Source of the DNA: Diphasiastrum complanatum
Lineage: Eukaryota > Streptophyta > Lycopodiopsida > Lycopodiales > Lycopodiaceae
Assembly: GCA_029204225.1 (NCBI GenBank)
Contig: CM055108.1
Span: forward strand, 26,465,303 to 26,529,302
Length of the DNA stretch: 64,000 nucleotides
Direction: 5' to 3'
Shown here one piece after another: positions 12,061 through 23,345 of the stretch. A model generated the notes under the pieces. It did no database searches. It was not told the origin of the DNA and was given only the letters and a program-made list of their open reading frames with translations. The position numbers were made by a program, and so were the translations under genes. Positions within the stretch are counted from its first letter, which is position 1, and each line of letters opens with the position of its first letter.

Positions 12061-13770
12061 TTCCTTGGAAGGTAATTCCGATTACTCGTTGACCAGGGAC
12101 GATGTCACAAAGATGGTTAATGAAACCATTTTCTAAATTTGTTTTCTCTATTTGAATCTTCAAGTAATCCTATTCTGATTTATGGGTCAAGTCTACAGCT
12201 TGGTAATAACGAAGATCTTTTGTTAAAGACATTGTGTTGGGACATCATTGGTATTTACTTACAATGATGCAACACTTCTTTTGGCTTTCAAGATTTTCTC
12301 GGATCTCTTCTTAGACTCTTCTCTTAGGCAAATCTTAAATGATCTGCACCCCTTGGAAACTCGTGGCGTTTCCTATTAAAAAAGGGGGAGAAGTAGGAAG
12401 AAAAGATAATTATCAAGGAGAAACATCAGTCAGAGATTCAAGGAGGAATCTATTATATCAATGATGGACCTGTCTTATGAATTAGAAACGATAGGATATT
12501 TAGATATTACAGAAATCCTTTATGGATTATAGTAGATATCAGGTTTGAAAATTTAAAGGGAAAAAAATTAGAAAGTACTCTTGCAGTAGAAAAGTAGCTG
12601 GTAACAAGTCCGATTGATTTGTGTTAGAACTTGGAATTCTATTGCAAGATGGGAGGTTTGTTCAAACTTGTTCCTTGCTGGAAAAAAGTCAACTTGATGT
12701 TAGTATGGACTGAGATCCGTGGGTTGATGCAAGCTAGCAATATATTCTTTTGAGTAGTCTTCGGTTGAGATTTTTTGGCTGTGAAATAGCAGTCTTTGAG
12801 AAATATTCTCCCTTAGAGGATAACCAAGTTACAGGATTCTTGGTTATGAAAGTGTTGTGTACAGATCAGGAGGTATCTGTAGAGATATGCTATGTAGTGA
12901 ATCTTTGTGGGATCATTAAAACCTTTTGAAAAAACTTTTAATCCTGTGGATCTACCAAGTATTCCTTGAACTAAGTTTATTTGCATGCATAAACTAGTTG
13001 CTAGTACATAGGCATATTGATGAGAATTTTGTTTGAGACAATCTCTCGCTGGGTCATAGTAATTTCTCATTGAGAATTGCTTATTGACCTAGAATTGATT
13101 AAGAATCAGATTAAAAGTGGTATTTTGGTACCACACCAAGACATTTAAATATTTTCTAAATCTGATACAACTAACCGTGTCAGAAGTGCTACTTCTGAGT
13201 TAGTTGTTGGAAATCAACAATATAATCTTAATTATGGATATTATTGTTGAGATTTATTGCTTATAAGTCACAACGTCTATGAGTCATTTTGGATTCGTTT
13301 ACAGATGTGTGTGCATAGAATTCACAAGAACTTTTTGGCCTTATCTTTTCTCGTTTGGAATTGATGGAATGCTATCCAGGAAGACTCAGGAGAGTTGGAT
13401 AGTTGTTTGCCAAAAGTTAGAACTTCACATAATGAGGTTCCAATAAATCTTAAGTTATTCTAGATTAGAACTTAAGAGGAAAATTTAGACGTATTCTAGA
13501 TTGAGCCCCTAACTTTGGAATGACAATTTGTGCCATGTCTAAAGTAAGGGCGTTTTTAGATTACAATCCTTATATTGGCACCGTGTGTGAGTTGTAAAAG
13601 TCTGGAACTTTCTAGTAGAAAGGACTTTGTGAACAGCTCATGTGTCTTTTAAGAATTGTGATACACTCTTATGATATGGTATGGTCTCAAGAATCTGGAG
13701 AGTTGTGATTGGTAAATCATAACTCGGATTCTAGAAAACACCTAATCCATCGGAGAGGATAGTATTCATA
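12061..13770 (+). other. Probable decayed Gypsy pol region made of serial quasi-palindromes
   Basis: No open frame survives. Its position just upstream of a recognisable Ty3/Gypsy integrase suggests the eroded RT/RNase H part of the same element, but no RT motif is readable. The striking property is a continuous run of hairpin-forming repeats: ATAACCAAG...CTTGGTTAT at 12821-12847, a nested stem at 13168-13206 with inner arms TCAGAAGT/ACTTCTGA, and many others. Confidence 0.4.
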
Positions 13771-14815
13771 CCCTAGATGAATAAACAGGTTAGTGAAATT
13801 TTGGTATGACTGATCACCTTACCAAATCGACTATGTTTATTCGGGTATAGACCAAGAAGTTGTAGAGTGTCTGTTTAGGCTTTGTGGATTACCAAAGTGA
13901 CATTATGAACATTCGTGATTCGAAGTTCACTGGTCACTTTTGGTGGTCGTATTTGCTAAACTAGAGATGACTCTGAACTTAAAGTTCTTCTAATGATTGG
14001 TAGTTGCCTTCTTTTATTAGGTATAGGACAAGAATCTGATGAATTATGATTGACGAATCATAGTTCAGATTCTAGTTATACTTGATTGTTTAAAAGAAGG
14101 ATTACCAGGGTGATCAGAAGATCAACTATGATATGTATTCATATTTTCTTAACAATCTACTCTGAGAGGAACTTATCCTTGATGGAGATTGAGTTATAGT
14201 AAGCATTTGGCTATCGGTTATAGCTCGTGCGTGCTTACGTATAGTTTTAAACCTACATCACCCATTGCGGTAGAGACTCGAGCGTTCAAGTTTCAGGAAG
14301 TAGCGGATTTCCTACATGATATGCGAAAGATCTACGGATTGCACGTGAGAATGTGTACCCAGGATGGGGACCGACATTATGCAAGCCTAAAAAGATCACT
14401 GAGAGACTTCCAAGTGAGAGGTTGGGTATTTTTTGAGAACCTCGATGGATTCAAAGTGTAATGCGTACCGACTTGCATTACTAATCATCCCCTATATATA
14501 GAGGACTGTTTAAGATCTTGAAAAAGATCGGATCCTTAGCTTACCAATCGGAACTCCCGAATGGATCTCATGTGCATCCCGTATTTCACATAAGCCGTCT
14601 TTGAAAGGGTCTATGTGAAGGAGAGCATCTTGGATTTGGAGATCAGTTGGACCTGTTGGATGAATCAGCGGGTGTATCTCATCTTGAACCCGAAAAGATC
14701 TTGGATACAAGAACTAAACGATTGAGAAATTGTATAGTTACCGAGTATCTGGATCAATGGAAGGGATGTACAGATGATGATGATTCCTGGTTACAGGTTA
14801 TAGGCCTAAACACTT
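13770..14815 (+). mobile_element. Ty3/Gypsy integrase C-terminal half with chromodomain-like tail (decayed)
   Basis: Plus-strand fragments in shifting frames match a Gypsy integrase in order: TDHLTKSTMFIRV (about 13808-13848), LFRLCGLPK then RDSKFTGHFWW (about 13870-13945), GYSSCVLTYSFKPTSPI (about 14215-14270), FQEVADFLHDMRKIYG (14300-14340) and RDFQVRGWVFFENLDGF (14404-14455). Then come KILKKIGSLAYQSELPNGSH (14515-14575) and LDTRTKRLRN with VTEYLDQWKGC (14703-14770), which resembles the chromodomain-type tail of plant chromoviruses. At least three frameshifts or stops are needed to join these, so it is inactive. Confidence 0.8.
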
Positions 14816-14819
14816 GATG

Positions 14820-15380
14820 GTGGATTTGTATGGGTCTATCAGTGAGTCATTGGAAAACTGGATGACATGGCCCAGATAGGCTGCAGAGGTGTCCAGTGAG
14901 GTGTCACAGTGCACTACTAGTGGTGCATGGGCCTTGGAGGGTATAAGTATACCTATTGGGATCTCACTAGTGTATGCTTGATAGCATGACCAGTGGCAGG
15001 ATGTTGTTGGTGTGATGCCTCATTCCTCTTTGAATAATTGATCCATAGATTGGGGGCTAGATCCGTTCAATCTAGATTGATTGGGTTGGTTTGTCCACCA
15101 TCAGGTTCCCTTGTGTTGCTTGTGATTGGCATGCTTAGAATAGGATCCTTGGATTTAGGACTTTATAGCCACTTTGTTATTTAAAGACATACTTGAAATG
15201 TATTAATAAATGTGGTAAAGGCCCAATGTGCCTTAAGTCAAGTTTATTATAGTTTGGGCCCAATCCCAATGTGAAATGGGCTGAGGTCTTTTATGAAGAA
15301 GTGTAACCTCTACCTCTCTCTCACGTACTCTTTTTTCCTCTCATATTGTAGTGTGCAAGTTTAAGGAAATAGCAATGGTG
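14820..15380. other. Post-pol spacer, possible 3' region of the Gypsy element
   Basis: No coding sequence was recognised. A GGGCCCAATCCCAATG...AAATGGGC stretch near 15255 resembles LTR-type sequence, but no partner LTR is visible. Confidence 0.3.
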
Positions 15381-15384
15381 TTCT

Positions 15385-15625
15385 CTAATCTTTGGCTGTG
15401 CAGCTTATGCACATATTCTTGATAAGCTTCGAAAGAAGCTTGATGAGAAAGCCAAGCAGGAATTTCTGGTAGGTTATGATAACAGCTCGTCATACTACAG
15501 AGTCTACATGCCAAACACAAACACTATGAAAACAGTGAGAGATGTCAGATTCGATGGGAACAAGACAATGACGATCCTGTTAGCTACAAAGTTCTGGAGC
15601 GACAGTACTATGACCTACCACCAAT
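15385..15625 (+). mobile_element. Copia integrase-RT linker fragment
   Basis: Plus-strand translation gives FGCAAYAHILDKLRKKLDEK followed by LVGYDNSSSYYRVYMP and VRDVRFDGNK. This is the post-integrase 'GY....YR.Y......' module of Copia and resembles the module at 241-696 on the other strand. It is cut by the LTR beginning at 15637. Confidence 0.75.
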
Positions 15626-15636
15626 GATGTTGAGAA

Positions 15637-16568
15637 TGAGGAGGATCGCAGTTGCGAAGCTTTCACGAAGGAACCACGACTCTCTTTGCCCTCGAATGGA
15701 GTTTAGATGCGATCCCTGGACACTGCCAGCTGAATCACTCCTACAGTTCTCCAGAGTGTAGTCAGGCACTACTGATCTATGTATATAAAATTAATGTAGT
15801 ATTCAACATAGTTTTAACCAAGGTGCAGTATTCAAATGAACAAGAAAACTTACTTAGACACACGAATAAATAACAAACGCATCTGCATTCGAAATCAGAC
15901 ACAACAAGAAAATCATTTATATTGATCTTTCTCTGATTTCTTCAAGCACTGCATGCAAATCCATGCAGTGCGCTAGTGTGGGAGAAACACAGTTCTCTCA
16001 CGAGCAATGGTCTCGCTTTACTAGCGGACAGTTGGATCTACAGATCCTAGACAAAATTGTCTTCGCATGCAGGTGGACATGTATTCTGTATTTTTGTCTT
16101 GATTGCTTACTTGCATCAGACTACTATGTTACATTGTATGTGTACTCTGTTGATCTATATGTCAAGTAAGATCCAGTAAGTATAGTCACTCTATGTAAAT
16201 CTAAGATTAGAGTGATTAAGCATCTACAACTAATCAGGGAAATACAAGAGTGCTAGATTAGACACGACCTAAAATGTATCTACTGACGTTGGTCATTTGC
16301 CTTCTCTTATACTGGACCGCAAAAGATTCTCGTTCATGAATCTTTCGAGTTTGCAAACCATTCATCTTCATCTGCTTTGACTTTCGAGTTCGCGAACCGT
16401 TCATCTTTGTTTCCTTTGACTTTCGAGTTCGCAAACCGTTCGTCTTTGTTTCTTTTGACTTTTGAGTTTGCGAAACTTTTCGTGCTTCGTGTCTCTTTAC
16501 TTTTGTGTTCACGAACATCTTTGTCAGGCTGAGGGCTGAAAGGCAGCAAGGCTTTGTAGCTAAAAACA
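15637..16568 (-). repeat. Copia LTR, copy 1 (3' LTR of a minus-strand element)
   Basis: Homologous over most of its length to 46235-47268 and 50041-50925, including the shared CACTGCATGCAAATCCA and AGTGATTAAGCATCTACAA blocks. Its inner end at 16568 adjoins a purine-rich tract on the minus strand (GAGAGGGAGCTGAAG) and the RNase H end of a Copia, so it is the 3' LTR. A 42-bp unit built on TTTGACTTTCGAGTTCG is repeated about four times at 16343-16490. The two other copies have fewer units. Confidence 0.8.
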
Positions 16569-16579
16569 TTTCGTTTCTT

Positions 16580-17337
16580 CAGCTCCCTCTCAAAGCATGA
16601 TAGCTTTACCATCTCGAGACTGCTCCTCTGTCTCTCAAAGAGTCCTTTGTCCAAGGCTTTAGTGAAGATGTCAGCACCCATGTCTTTCCATTTCGATGAA
16701 GGTGGCCTGCAACTCGCAATGTGCTTCGTTCTAAAATGGAACACGGGATCTTTTGTCAGGTGTATTGCAGAGGTGTTGTCCATCTGCAAGACCAGCGGCT
16801 CGTTCCTTGTTTCGTCCAATTCTTCCAGGAACTGCCTTAGCCAGATTATTTCGTTGGCCATCTTTGCTGCTGCAACATATTCTGCTTCGCAGGATGACTG
16901 GGCTAAATGGTCTGCTTCTTGCTAAGATGCCCAGCTAGCATCACTGTAGGAAAATATCCTGAAACCTGCATCACGACAAGAACACAAGCCATAATCCCTC
17001 ATTAATTGAAGATATTGCAAAATGCGTTTTGCAATCTTCCAATGTGTCAAGTCTGGATTCATGCAGAATTGGCTCATCCTGAACACTGCATAAGCAATAT
17101 CAGGACTTGTGTTGTCTGCAAGGTACATCAGTTATCTCCTACTGAGATCACGTTGAATGGTCCACAGATGTCAGAATTCACTAGCTCCAGAATCTTAGTC
17201 GTTCTGTAGGAGTCTTTGACAAATGGTGTGTGTGACATCTTGCCCTTCAAGCATGTATCACAGGTGGTCGAACCAGTTGCATTCGAGATGTTGACCCCTA
17301 TTATTGCTCCATGATGGCTTGCTTGGTAAAGTTTCAT
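16580..17337 (-). mobile_element. Internally deleted Copia (integrase start fused to RT/RNase H end)
   Basis: On the minus strand 17337-17130 is the pre-integrase/integrase start (SHHGAIIGVNISNATGSTTC, CLKGKMSHTPFVKD, SDICGPFNVISVG). At about 17130 it jumps directly to the RT/RNase H end (MYLADNTSPDIAYAVFRMSQ, then ANEIIWLRQFLEELDE, VLQMDNTSAIHLTKDPVF, DIFTKALDKGLFERQ). The rest of the integrase and the RT catalytic core are missing, and RNase H has a further small deletion near 16920. The same family is represented at 17347-18410 and 25240-27266 on the plus strand. Confidence 0.87.
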
Positions 17338-17346
17338 TGAGTTCTG

Positions 17347-18410
17347 TTGGCTGATTCTAATGTATATGTCAGAGTTACAGATGGGCAGATCATCATAGTG
17401 GTTGTATATGTGGACGACACTCTGATACTTTGCAGGAGTGAGCAGCTATTTTCTGAAGTAAAGATAGACATCTCAAAAAATTTCAAGATAGTGGATCTAG
17501 GAGAAGCCAGGTGTTACCTAGGCTTACAAATTGAAAGAGACTATGAGGGAGGTAAGTTATACCTTCACCAGTCCAGATACACCCAGAAGATCCTAGAGGA
17601 CTTTGGGATGCTGAACTGCAAAGGAGCGAACACTCCAATGCTCGCAGGGACGGTACTGACAAATGATGACTATCCGAAGACTGAGGAAGAGAGAGAACAT
17701 ACGCAGCTCATACCTTACAAGAAGTTGATAGGATTACTTATGTACCTTGCAGACAACACACGTCCTAACATTGCTTATGCAGTATTCAAGATGAGCCAAT
17801 TCTGCATGAATCCAGGCTCGACACATTGGAAGATTACGAAACAAATTTTGCAATATCCTCAATTAACGAGGGATACGGGATGTGTTATTGTCGTGGTGCA
17901 GGTTTTAGGATACTTTCCTACAACAATGCTAGCTGGGCATCTCTCAAGGACGACTATAAAAGCGTCTCAGGAGGATGCACCATCGCATCAGGAACAGCAG
18001 TTCTCTGCGTCAGCAAGAAGCAGACAGTAGTAGCCCAATTATCCTACGAAGCAGAGTACGTTGCAGCAGCAAAGATGGCCAACGAGATAATCTGGCTAAG
18101 TCAGTTCCTGGACGAATTGGATGAAACAAGGAATGAGCCTCTGGTCTTGCATATGGACAACACTTCTGCAATACACCTGATGAAAGATCCTGTGTTCCAT
18201 TCCAGAATGAAGCACATTGCGATCAAGTACCACTTGATCAGGGATCTAATTGAAAAGAAGACGCTGCAGACCACCTTCATCGGAACGAAAGACATGGTTG
18301 CTGACATCTTCACTAAATCCCTGGACAAAGGACTCTTTGAGAGACAAAGGAGCAGTCTCGGGATCGTAAAGCTATCATGCTTTCATATAGGTCTAACCAT
18401 TTATCCATAA
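17347..18410 (+). mobile_element. Copia reverse transcriptase/RNase H fragment
   Basis: The plus-strand frame opens ADSNVYVRVTDGQIIIVVV followed by the RT catalytic YVDD (about 17410), then LGEARCYLGLQIERDYEGGK and LIGLLMYLADNTRPNIAYAV. A frameshift near 17830-17880 moves to the frame ending in RNase H: SEAEYVAAAK-type (read YEAEYVAAAKMANEI), VLHMDNTSAIHLMKDPVFHS, KHIAIKYHLIRDLIE and DIFTKSLDKGLFERQ. It lies head-to-head with the minus-strand copy of the same family, separated by under 10 bp. Confidence 0.9.
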
Positions 18411-18447
18411 CTCCACAATTATAAAGCATGGATGTAGAAATTTTTTC

Positions 18448-21224
18448 TCATTGGAAGGGTGCCAACCTATGGACCTTTCCCATTCCTTGAGGTTTTTCAC
18501 TAGTTACCTCTTCGGCTTCCTCATCACGCCACAATAGTGGAGCAGATGGATGTAGTTGGTGCAAATTTTCAGTAACATAAAAGAGAGATTCATGTACTAA
18601 CCATCCCTCTAACATGCTACCTTCAGCCTTGCCTTTTGACGCACAAAATCTTTTAAGACTTTCATGTACCTTTCCATAAGGAACATCCACCTAAAAAGTC
18701 ACAAATGGTTAAAAATAAGTGTTTTATTTAATGAGTTTATATATCAATTGATTTAGTTTAAATACACATACAAAAGATAATTTATGCACTTATACCTAGT
18801 GTGCACTGGACCAGCAATAGAAACTTCTTCAACCAAGTGCACCAATAAATGCACTTGTGAGTCCATGATGGAAGTCAGAAAATATCTCTCAAACATGCAC
18901 ACAATCTCCACCATATCCTCATGTCTCTTGCGAGATCCAGCTCACAGATATCTTTTGAACACATCCATCTGCAACATATTCAATCCATTTTATGTCTATT
19001 TGAATAATACTAAATAAAAAAATACACCAAGTACACGTAAATACCTGACAATGATTGATAGTTTCTATATGGTCTCACAAATATCTTTTGACAAGCACCC
19101 ATGAATTGACAATGGATTAATTGAATCATCTTAAGCCAATCATGAGATTTGAGACCTTGCACATTTCCATTCACTGTGAATGATGATCGTAGAGAATGGG
19201 CAAAACCAGTTGGTGCTCTAATGTCATGAATAATGGAGTGCACATGGTTAAGCTCCTCCTTAGTGAATGTCCAAGGTACTTTTGGAGCATGATCTTCACC
19301 ATCCTTTATCCAATATTCTTTTTTGTTGTTTGATTCTTTTAGATCGTGCCTTGCAGCAATGGTATCTTTTGCACCAATCAAGTGTTTCCAAATAGACTCA
19401 CCCACATTTTTAAATATGTGCATGGGATCAAGTAGGTAACTAATCAAAAGGTTATTCCAATATTACAAACGATGAAATATAGATAATCTTTTCATACCAT
19501 CGATTGACTTTGCTTGAGATTCCTCCCATAGTATTCGCCAATCTTTCACGGACATCCTCTTTGGAGGCATATCTCTCTCAACTCTTCGTCCAAAACCTCT
19601 TCTATGAGTGTCTCTGAATGGATGGCCTTCATGCAAGTATTTACGATGATTTTCATAAACCACTTTTTTGAGACTAAGAGAGTATCTTCCCACAAGATTT
19701 GGCCTGCACAAAAACAAGCATTTTTTTCAGCCGTTTGAAAGCCTGCCCAACAAATGGATACTATCAATCACTTTTAAAAAAAGTATATGTCAAAGAATAA
19801 TTATAGCCATTGTAGTATATCATGTAAATGTCAAGAATTACTAGTTGTATGTAACTGTAAACAAACTCCTATGTACACAAGATAGACATCGTTTGAATGA
19901 TTACCTGAGCATTCACCTAATCTTGGATAGTCATGCATTGTCCACATTACAATGGCATGTAATGTAAACTCCCTCTCATGTAAGGGGCGCAAAATGTCAT
20001 ACGCTTTTATCCCCTTCCACAAATCTTCCAACTCGTCAATAAGTGGCTCAAGATACACATCCATGTTTTTAACCTTGTGTTGGCCATGAATTGAAAGTGC
20101 CAACATAATGTGTCCCTTTTTTGTACTCACCCTAGGAGGAATATTATAATTTGCCAAGCAAACAAGCCAAATGGACCACGTAGTTGCTCGTACACCAAAG
20201 GGGTTCACACTATCTGTTGCAAGACCAAATCTCACATTTCTTGACTCATTGGCAAAGCTTGGATACTCTTTGTTGATGTGTTTCCATGCAGGTGAATCTG
20301 AAGGTACCCTCATCATCCCATCCGTAGAGGTATGGTGTGCATGCCAGTCCATAGTTGTGCAAGAAATTTACAACGAAATAAATGTTGCAATCGTGGAATT
20401 ACTGGAAAATGTCGTAAAACTTTGCACGGAATGGTTGCCCCTTGCAAATCATCTCTATGTCGAGGAGTATCACAACTGAGACATTTCTTGAGTGATTCGT
20501 ACCTTCCTCGATATAAAATACAATCTTTTGGACATGCATGATATTGCTTGTAGTCCATCCCGATGTTAGACAACATCTTTCGTGCCTCATCTCTCGTCTC
20601 AAGCATGACCTTTCCTTCTGGCAGAATTTTGTTTTTCAATAGTCTGTACATGACAAAAGAAGTCATTGTAAAAAATATATCACTTGATATCCAAATTGTA
20701 AATTTTGTTTCAAAGCAAAAATGAGAAGTAGATGAAACAAAATTTACTCAAATAATGATGTGAGGCTTTGGTCACTCCATCTATATTTGACTTGAAGATT
20801 TAATAGAAGTGGAGAAGTTGCCAAACGAGATGTCTTTGCTCCAGGATACAATGCAATCTTTGATTCTTCTCACAATTTTCTTTCTTCTTTAGACAAAAGT
20901 GTCTCCTCATCTTGTTCATTGTGTCTAGCTGCAATATTGTTCTCGTACATATCATCCAACATGTCTCCCATGACTTCAGATTCATCATTCATTGGAAGCT
21001 CATTTTCATCATTGGAACTTTTTGCGAAGAAGTAGATCTAGATGAGCTAGATTCAGATGCATTAGTCTCTTGATTAATGCACTCATCAATTTCCATCATC
21101 TCTTTTAAGCCTTGACATAGACGACGAGGTAATTGTTTTATATGTGGACCGTTGTGTTGCATTCGTCGTCTACGTCGACCATTACGAGGATTATTGTCTC
21201 CAACACTAAATGAGGATGGAGAAT
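18448..21224 (-). pseudogene. CACTA (En/Spm) TNP2-type transposase, multi-exon, broken
   Basis: The minus strand gives successive TNP2 blocks: RRRMQHNGPHIKQLPRRL (about 21150), LYPGAKTSRLATSPLLLNL, LLKNKILPEGKVMLETRDEA, HACPKDCILYRGRYESLKKC (20540-20490), DWHAHHTSTDGMMRVPSDSP (20350), RFGLATDSVNPFG, DVYLEPLIDELEDLWKG (20070-20010), REFTLHAIVMWTMHDYPRLG, LLDPMHIFKNVGESIWKHLI (19440-19380), GLKSHDWLKMIQLIHCQFM and VDVPYGKVHESLKRF (18690). An intron at 20747-20644 (GTAAAT...TGTACAG) joins LF-E-LLKNK in phase. Another lies at about 18797-18693. Defects are a TGA at 20872-20870 and frameshifts near 21030 and 20355. The C-terminal DUF4216 part is lost at the Copia boundary (18.4 kb). Confidence 0.88.
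20644..20747 (-). other. Intact GT-AG intron in the TNP2 gene
   Basis: Minus-strand GTAAATTTTG...CATGTACAG, 104 nt. Removing it joins ...TSLFE to LLKNKILPEG in phase, matching the continuous family sequence. Confidence 0.75.
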
Positions 21225-21548
21225 CCTATATATCAAAATAACAAGAAGTAGGTTGAAACAATGCTTGATAGACATTTCCTCCCAATACTTGATAGATCTA
21301 AATATTGCATATGAATATAAATTACCTCTTAGTTTAAAAAGTATGAACATACCAATGTATCTATTAGACAGATTTGTCTTTTCAACTTGTTAACATTCAA
21401 TGAACTCAAAGACGAAGAATGCTCCTAACATTCAATCTAGACAAATGACGAATAATGCTCCTAACATTTGACATATTTAATGACACAAAGAAAATACAAT
21501 CAAGATGCATGGATTATACATCTCTACATATCAACAAAATTTAAATCT

Positions 21549-22572
21549 TCACATTTGACTTATTGTCTTTTGCAAACATTTGGGTAGAGGATGGTTGAAA
21601 CTATACTTGATGAACAATTTCTTCCCAAACCTGATAGATCTAGTGGCACAGACCATTACATAAGTGCCATTTATATTCCTAGTAAAATATTCTTCTTTTC
21701 CATTGGTGCATTCTTCAAAATCACAATTTGTCAATAGAGGGTGGCCAATGGAGCTATTTATACATGCAGCAATGTTTTCATGCACATCTGGACATCCATC
21801 AATGTATGTACGATTTGCCCTTGAGATCTGCCTCCTTGCATGCGTTGCTCCTCTAAAGAACAAGCATTTGAATTCAAGCCATATACTTGCATCCTCCATT
21901 GGTGACAATACAAAGCATGCCAATCACCCCAATTGTATTGAGGTCTTGCATATGGCATCAATGTCACAACACTATTTAAAGGTACCTCAATACTACTCAT
22001 TGCAAAAAGGCCCAAACCAGCCTCAGGAAGGTGTTCACTAGGCATGATCATGTACATTTGACCCCAATACGTAAATGGTATTCCATTTAATGGTAAAGGT
22101 GATTGGAGTGGCCAACACAAATATCTACTTCTAATAAAAGTTTTTACTAATGGTTGCAAGCTAGGTGGAAGAGGAAGGTCAGACAAAGAACCTATAATGT
22201 CTTTTGACACATCAACAGTGCGTAGTAATTTGCAATTATCTTTCAAACTAGCCATAATACGTCCAAGACGTGTTCTCTTTTTTAAAGGGGTGGTCATGTT
22301 TCTAGAATCCACGTGGAGTATCGTGGAGGACTCATGTGCAACATCTAGGATAGGTGTGGTTGGGTGGTAAGAACGGTCTAGAGGTTTGGAGACATGGATT
22401 GAATCACAAGGCATTGATGGACTAATTATATCATGCAAGGGGTCATCATCAACAAGAGCATCATCTAGGGCCAATGATAATCCAAAATCAATATTCATGT
22501 GATTTATCCTATCAATAGTATTCTCGATCTCTCTTGCAACTCTTTTTCTTGAAACCAACTTGTGGCCTTCTT
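21549..22572 (-). CDS. SET-domain protein, last exon (one frameshift)
   Basis: The exon begins after a TTTTGCAG acceptor at 22572 with EEGHKLVSRKRVAREIENT, followed by an acidic low-complexity stretch. The SET fold starts at PSEHLPEAGLGLFAM (the GxG loop; about 22040-22000) and runs to RTYIDGCPDVHENIAACINS, NCDFEECTN and VMVCATRSIRFGKKLFIKYS, ending at a stop at 21549. These match the SET signature: Y-I-D-x-x-x-x-x-E-N-I-A..I-N, then the closing Y/F-x-x. A single frameshift between about 21930 and 21800 separates the halves. Substrate is unknown: the NHSC-type cofactor motif is altered to INSS. It sits directly upstream of, and on the same strand as, the TNP2 transposase. Confidence 0.7.
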
Positions 22573-22602
22573 CTGCAAAAGTTGAAAATGTTAGATGTAT
22601 CA

Positions 22603-22724
<122 letters not shown>

Positions 22725-23073
22725 CATGAAACATAAATTAATATATAACACAAACTGCAAACCAGTAGCATGAAACACACACACAAACACACACAAACAC
22801 ACGCATGCACACACACACTCACCCACACCGATCCTAAGCACACATGAAGAGAAAAACAGAGAGAACATTATAGAGTGCTAATCAAAACTCCCGAACCACA
22901 CGATTATATCCTACTCCAGAATGTCACCACATGCTCCCTCCCTGCGGCGTTTGGGCTTTTTTGTGGAGATCATCTTCCAACAAAAAACATTTGAATCACA
23001 CCTTTAACAGAAGAAAACAAGGGCTACACACCTTCCTAGAATTGGGAGAGTTGGTTACCTTTAACTCTTTCAT

Positions 23074-23075
<2 letters not shown>

Positions 23076-23133
<58 letters not shown>
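23076..23133. repeat. (TC)n microsatellite
   Basis: A nearly pure 58-bp TC tract with one TTT interruption near its right end. Confidence 0.96.
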
Positions 23134-23179
23134 GGACGTGAATGAGAGGCTATTATCGGTGATTGAATATGAAAATCAA

Positions 23180-23345
23180 GATTAACTACATCTAATCATT
23201 CTATTTGGATTTTTTCTTTTAGAAGCAAGTGAAAGATTAACTTCATCTAATCATTCTATTTGGATTTTTTCTTTTAGAAGCAAGTGAGAGATTAACTTCA
23301 TCTAAATATTCTATTTGGATTTTTCCTTTTAGAAGCAAGTGAGAG
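23180..23345. repeat. 55-bp tandem repeat, three copies
   Basis: GATTAACT at 23180, 23235, 23290 and 23345 marks an exact 55-bp period. Each unit carries TTCTATTTGGATTTTT and CTTTTAGAAGCAAGTGA. Copies differ by only a few substitutions. Confidence 0.95.
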
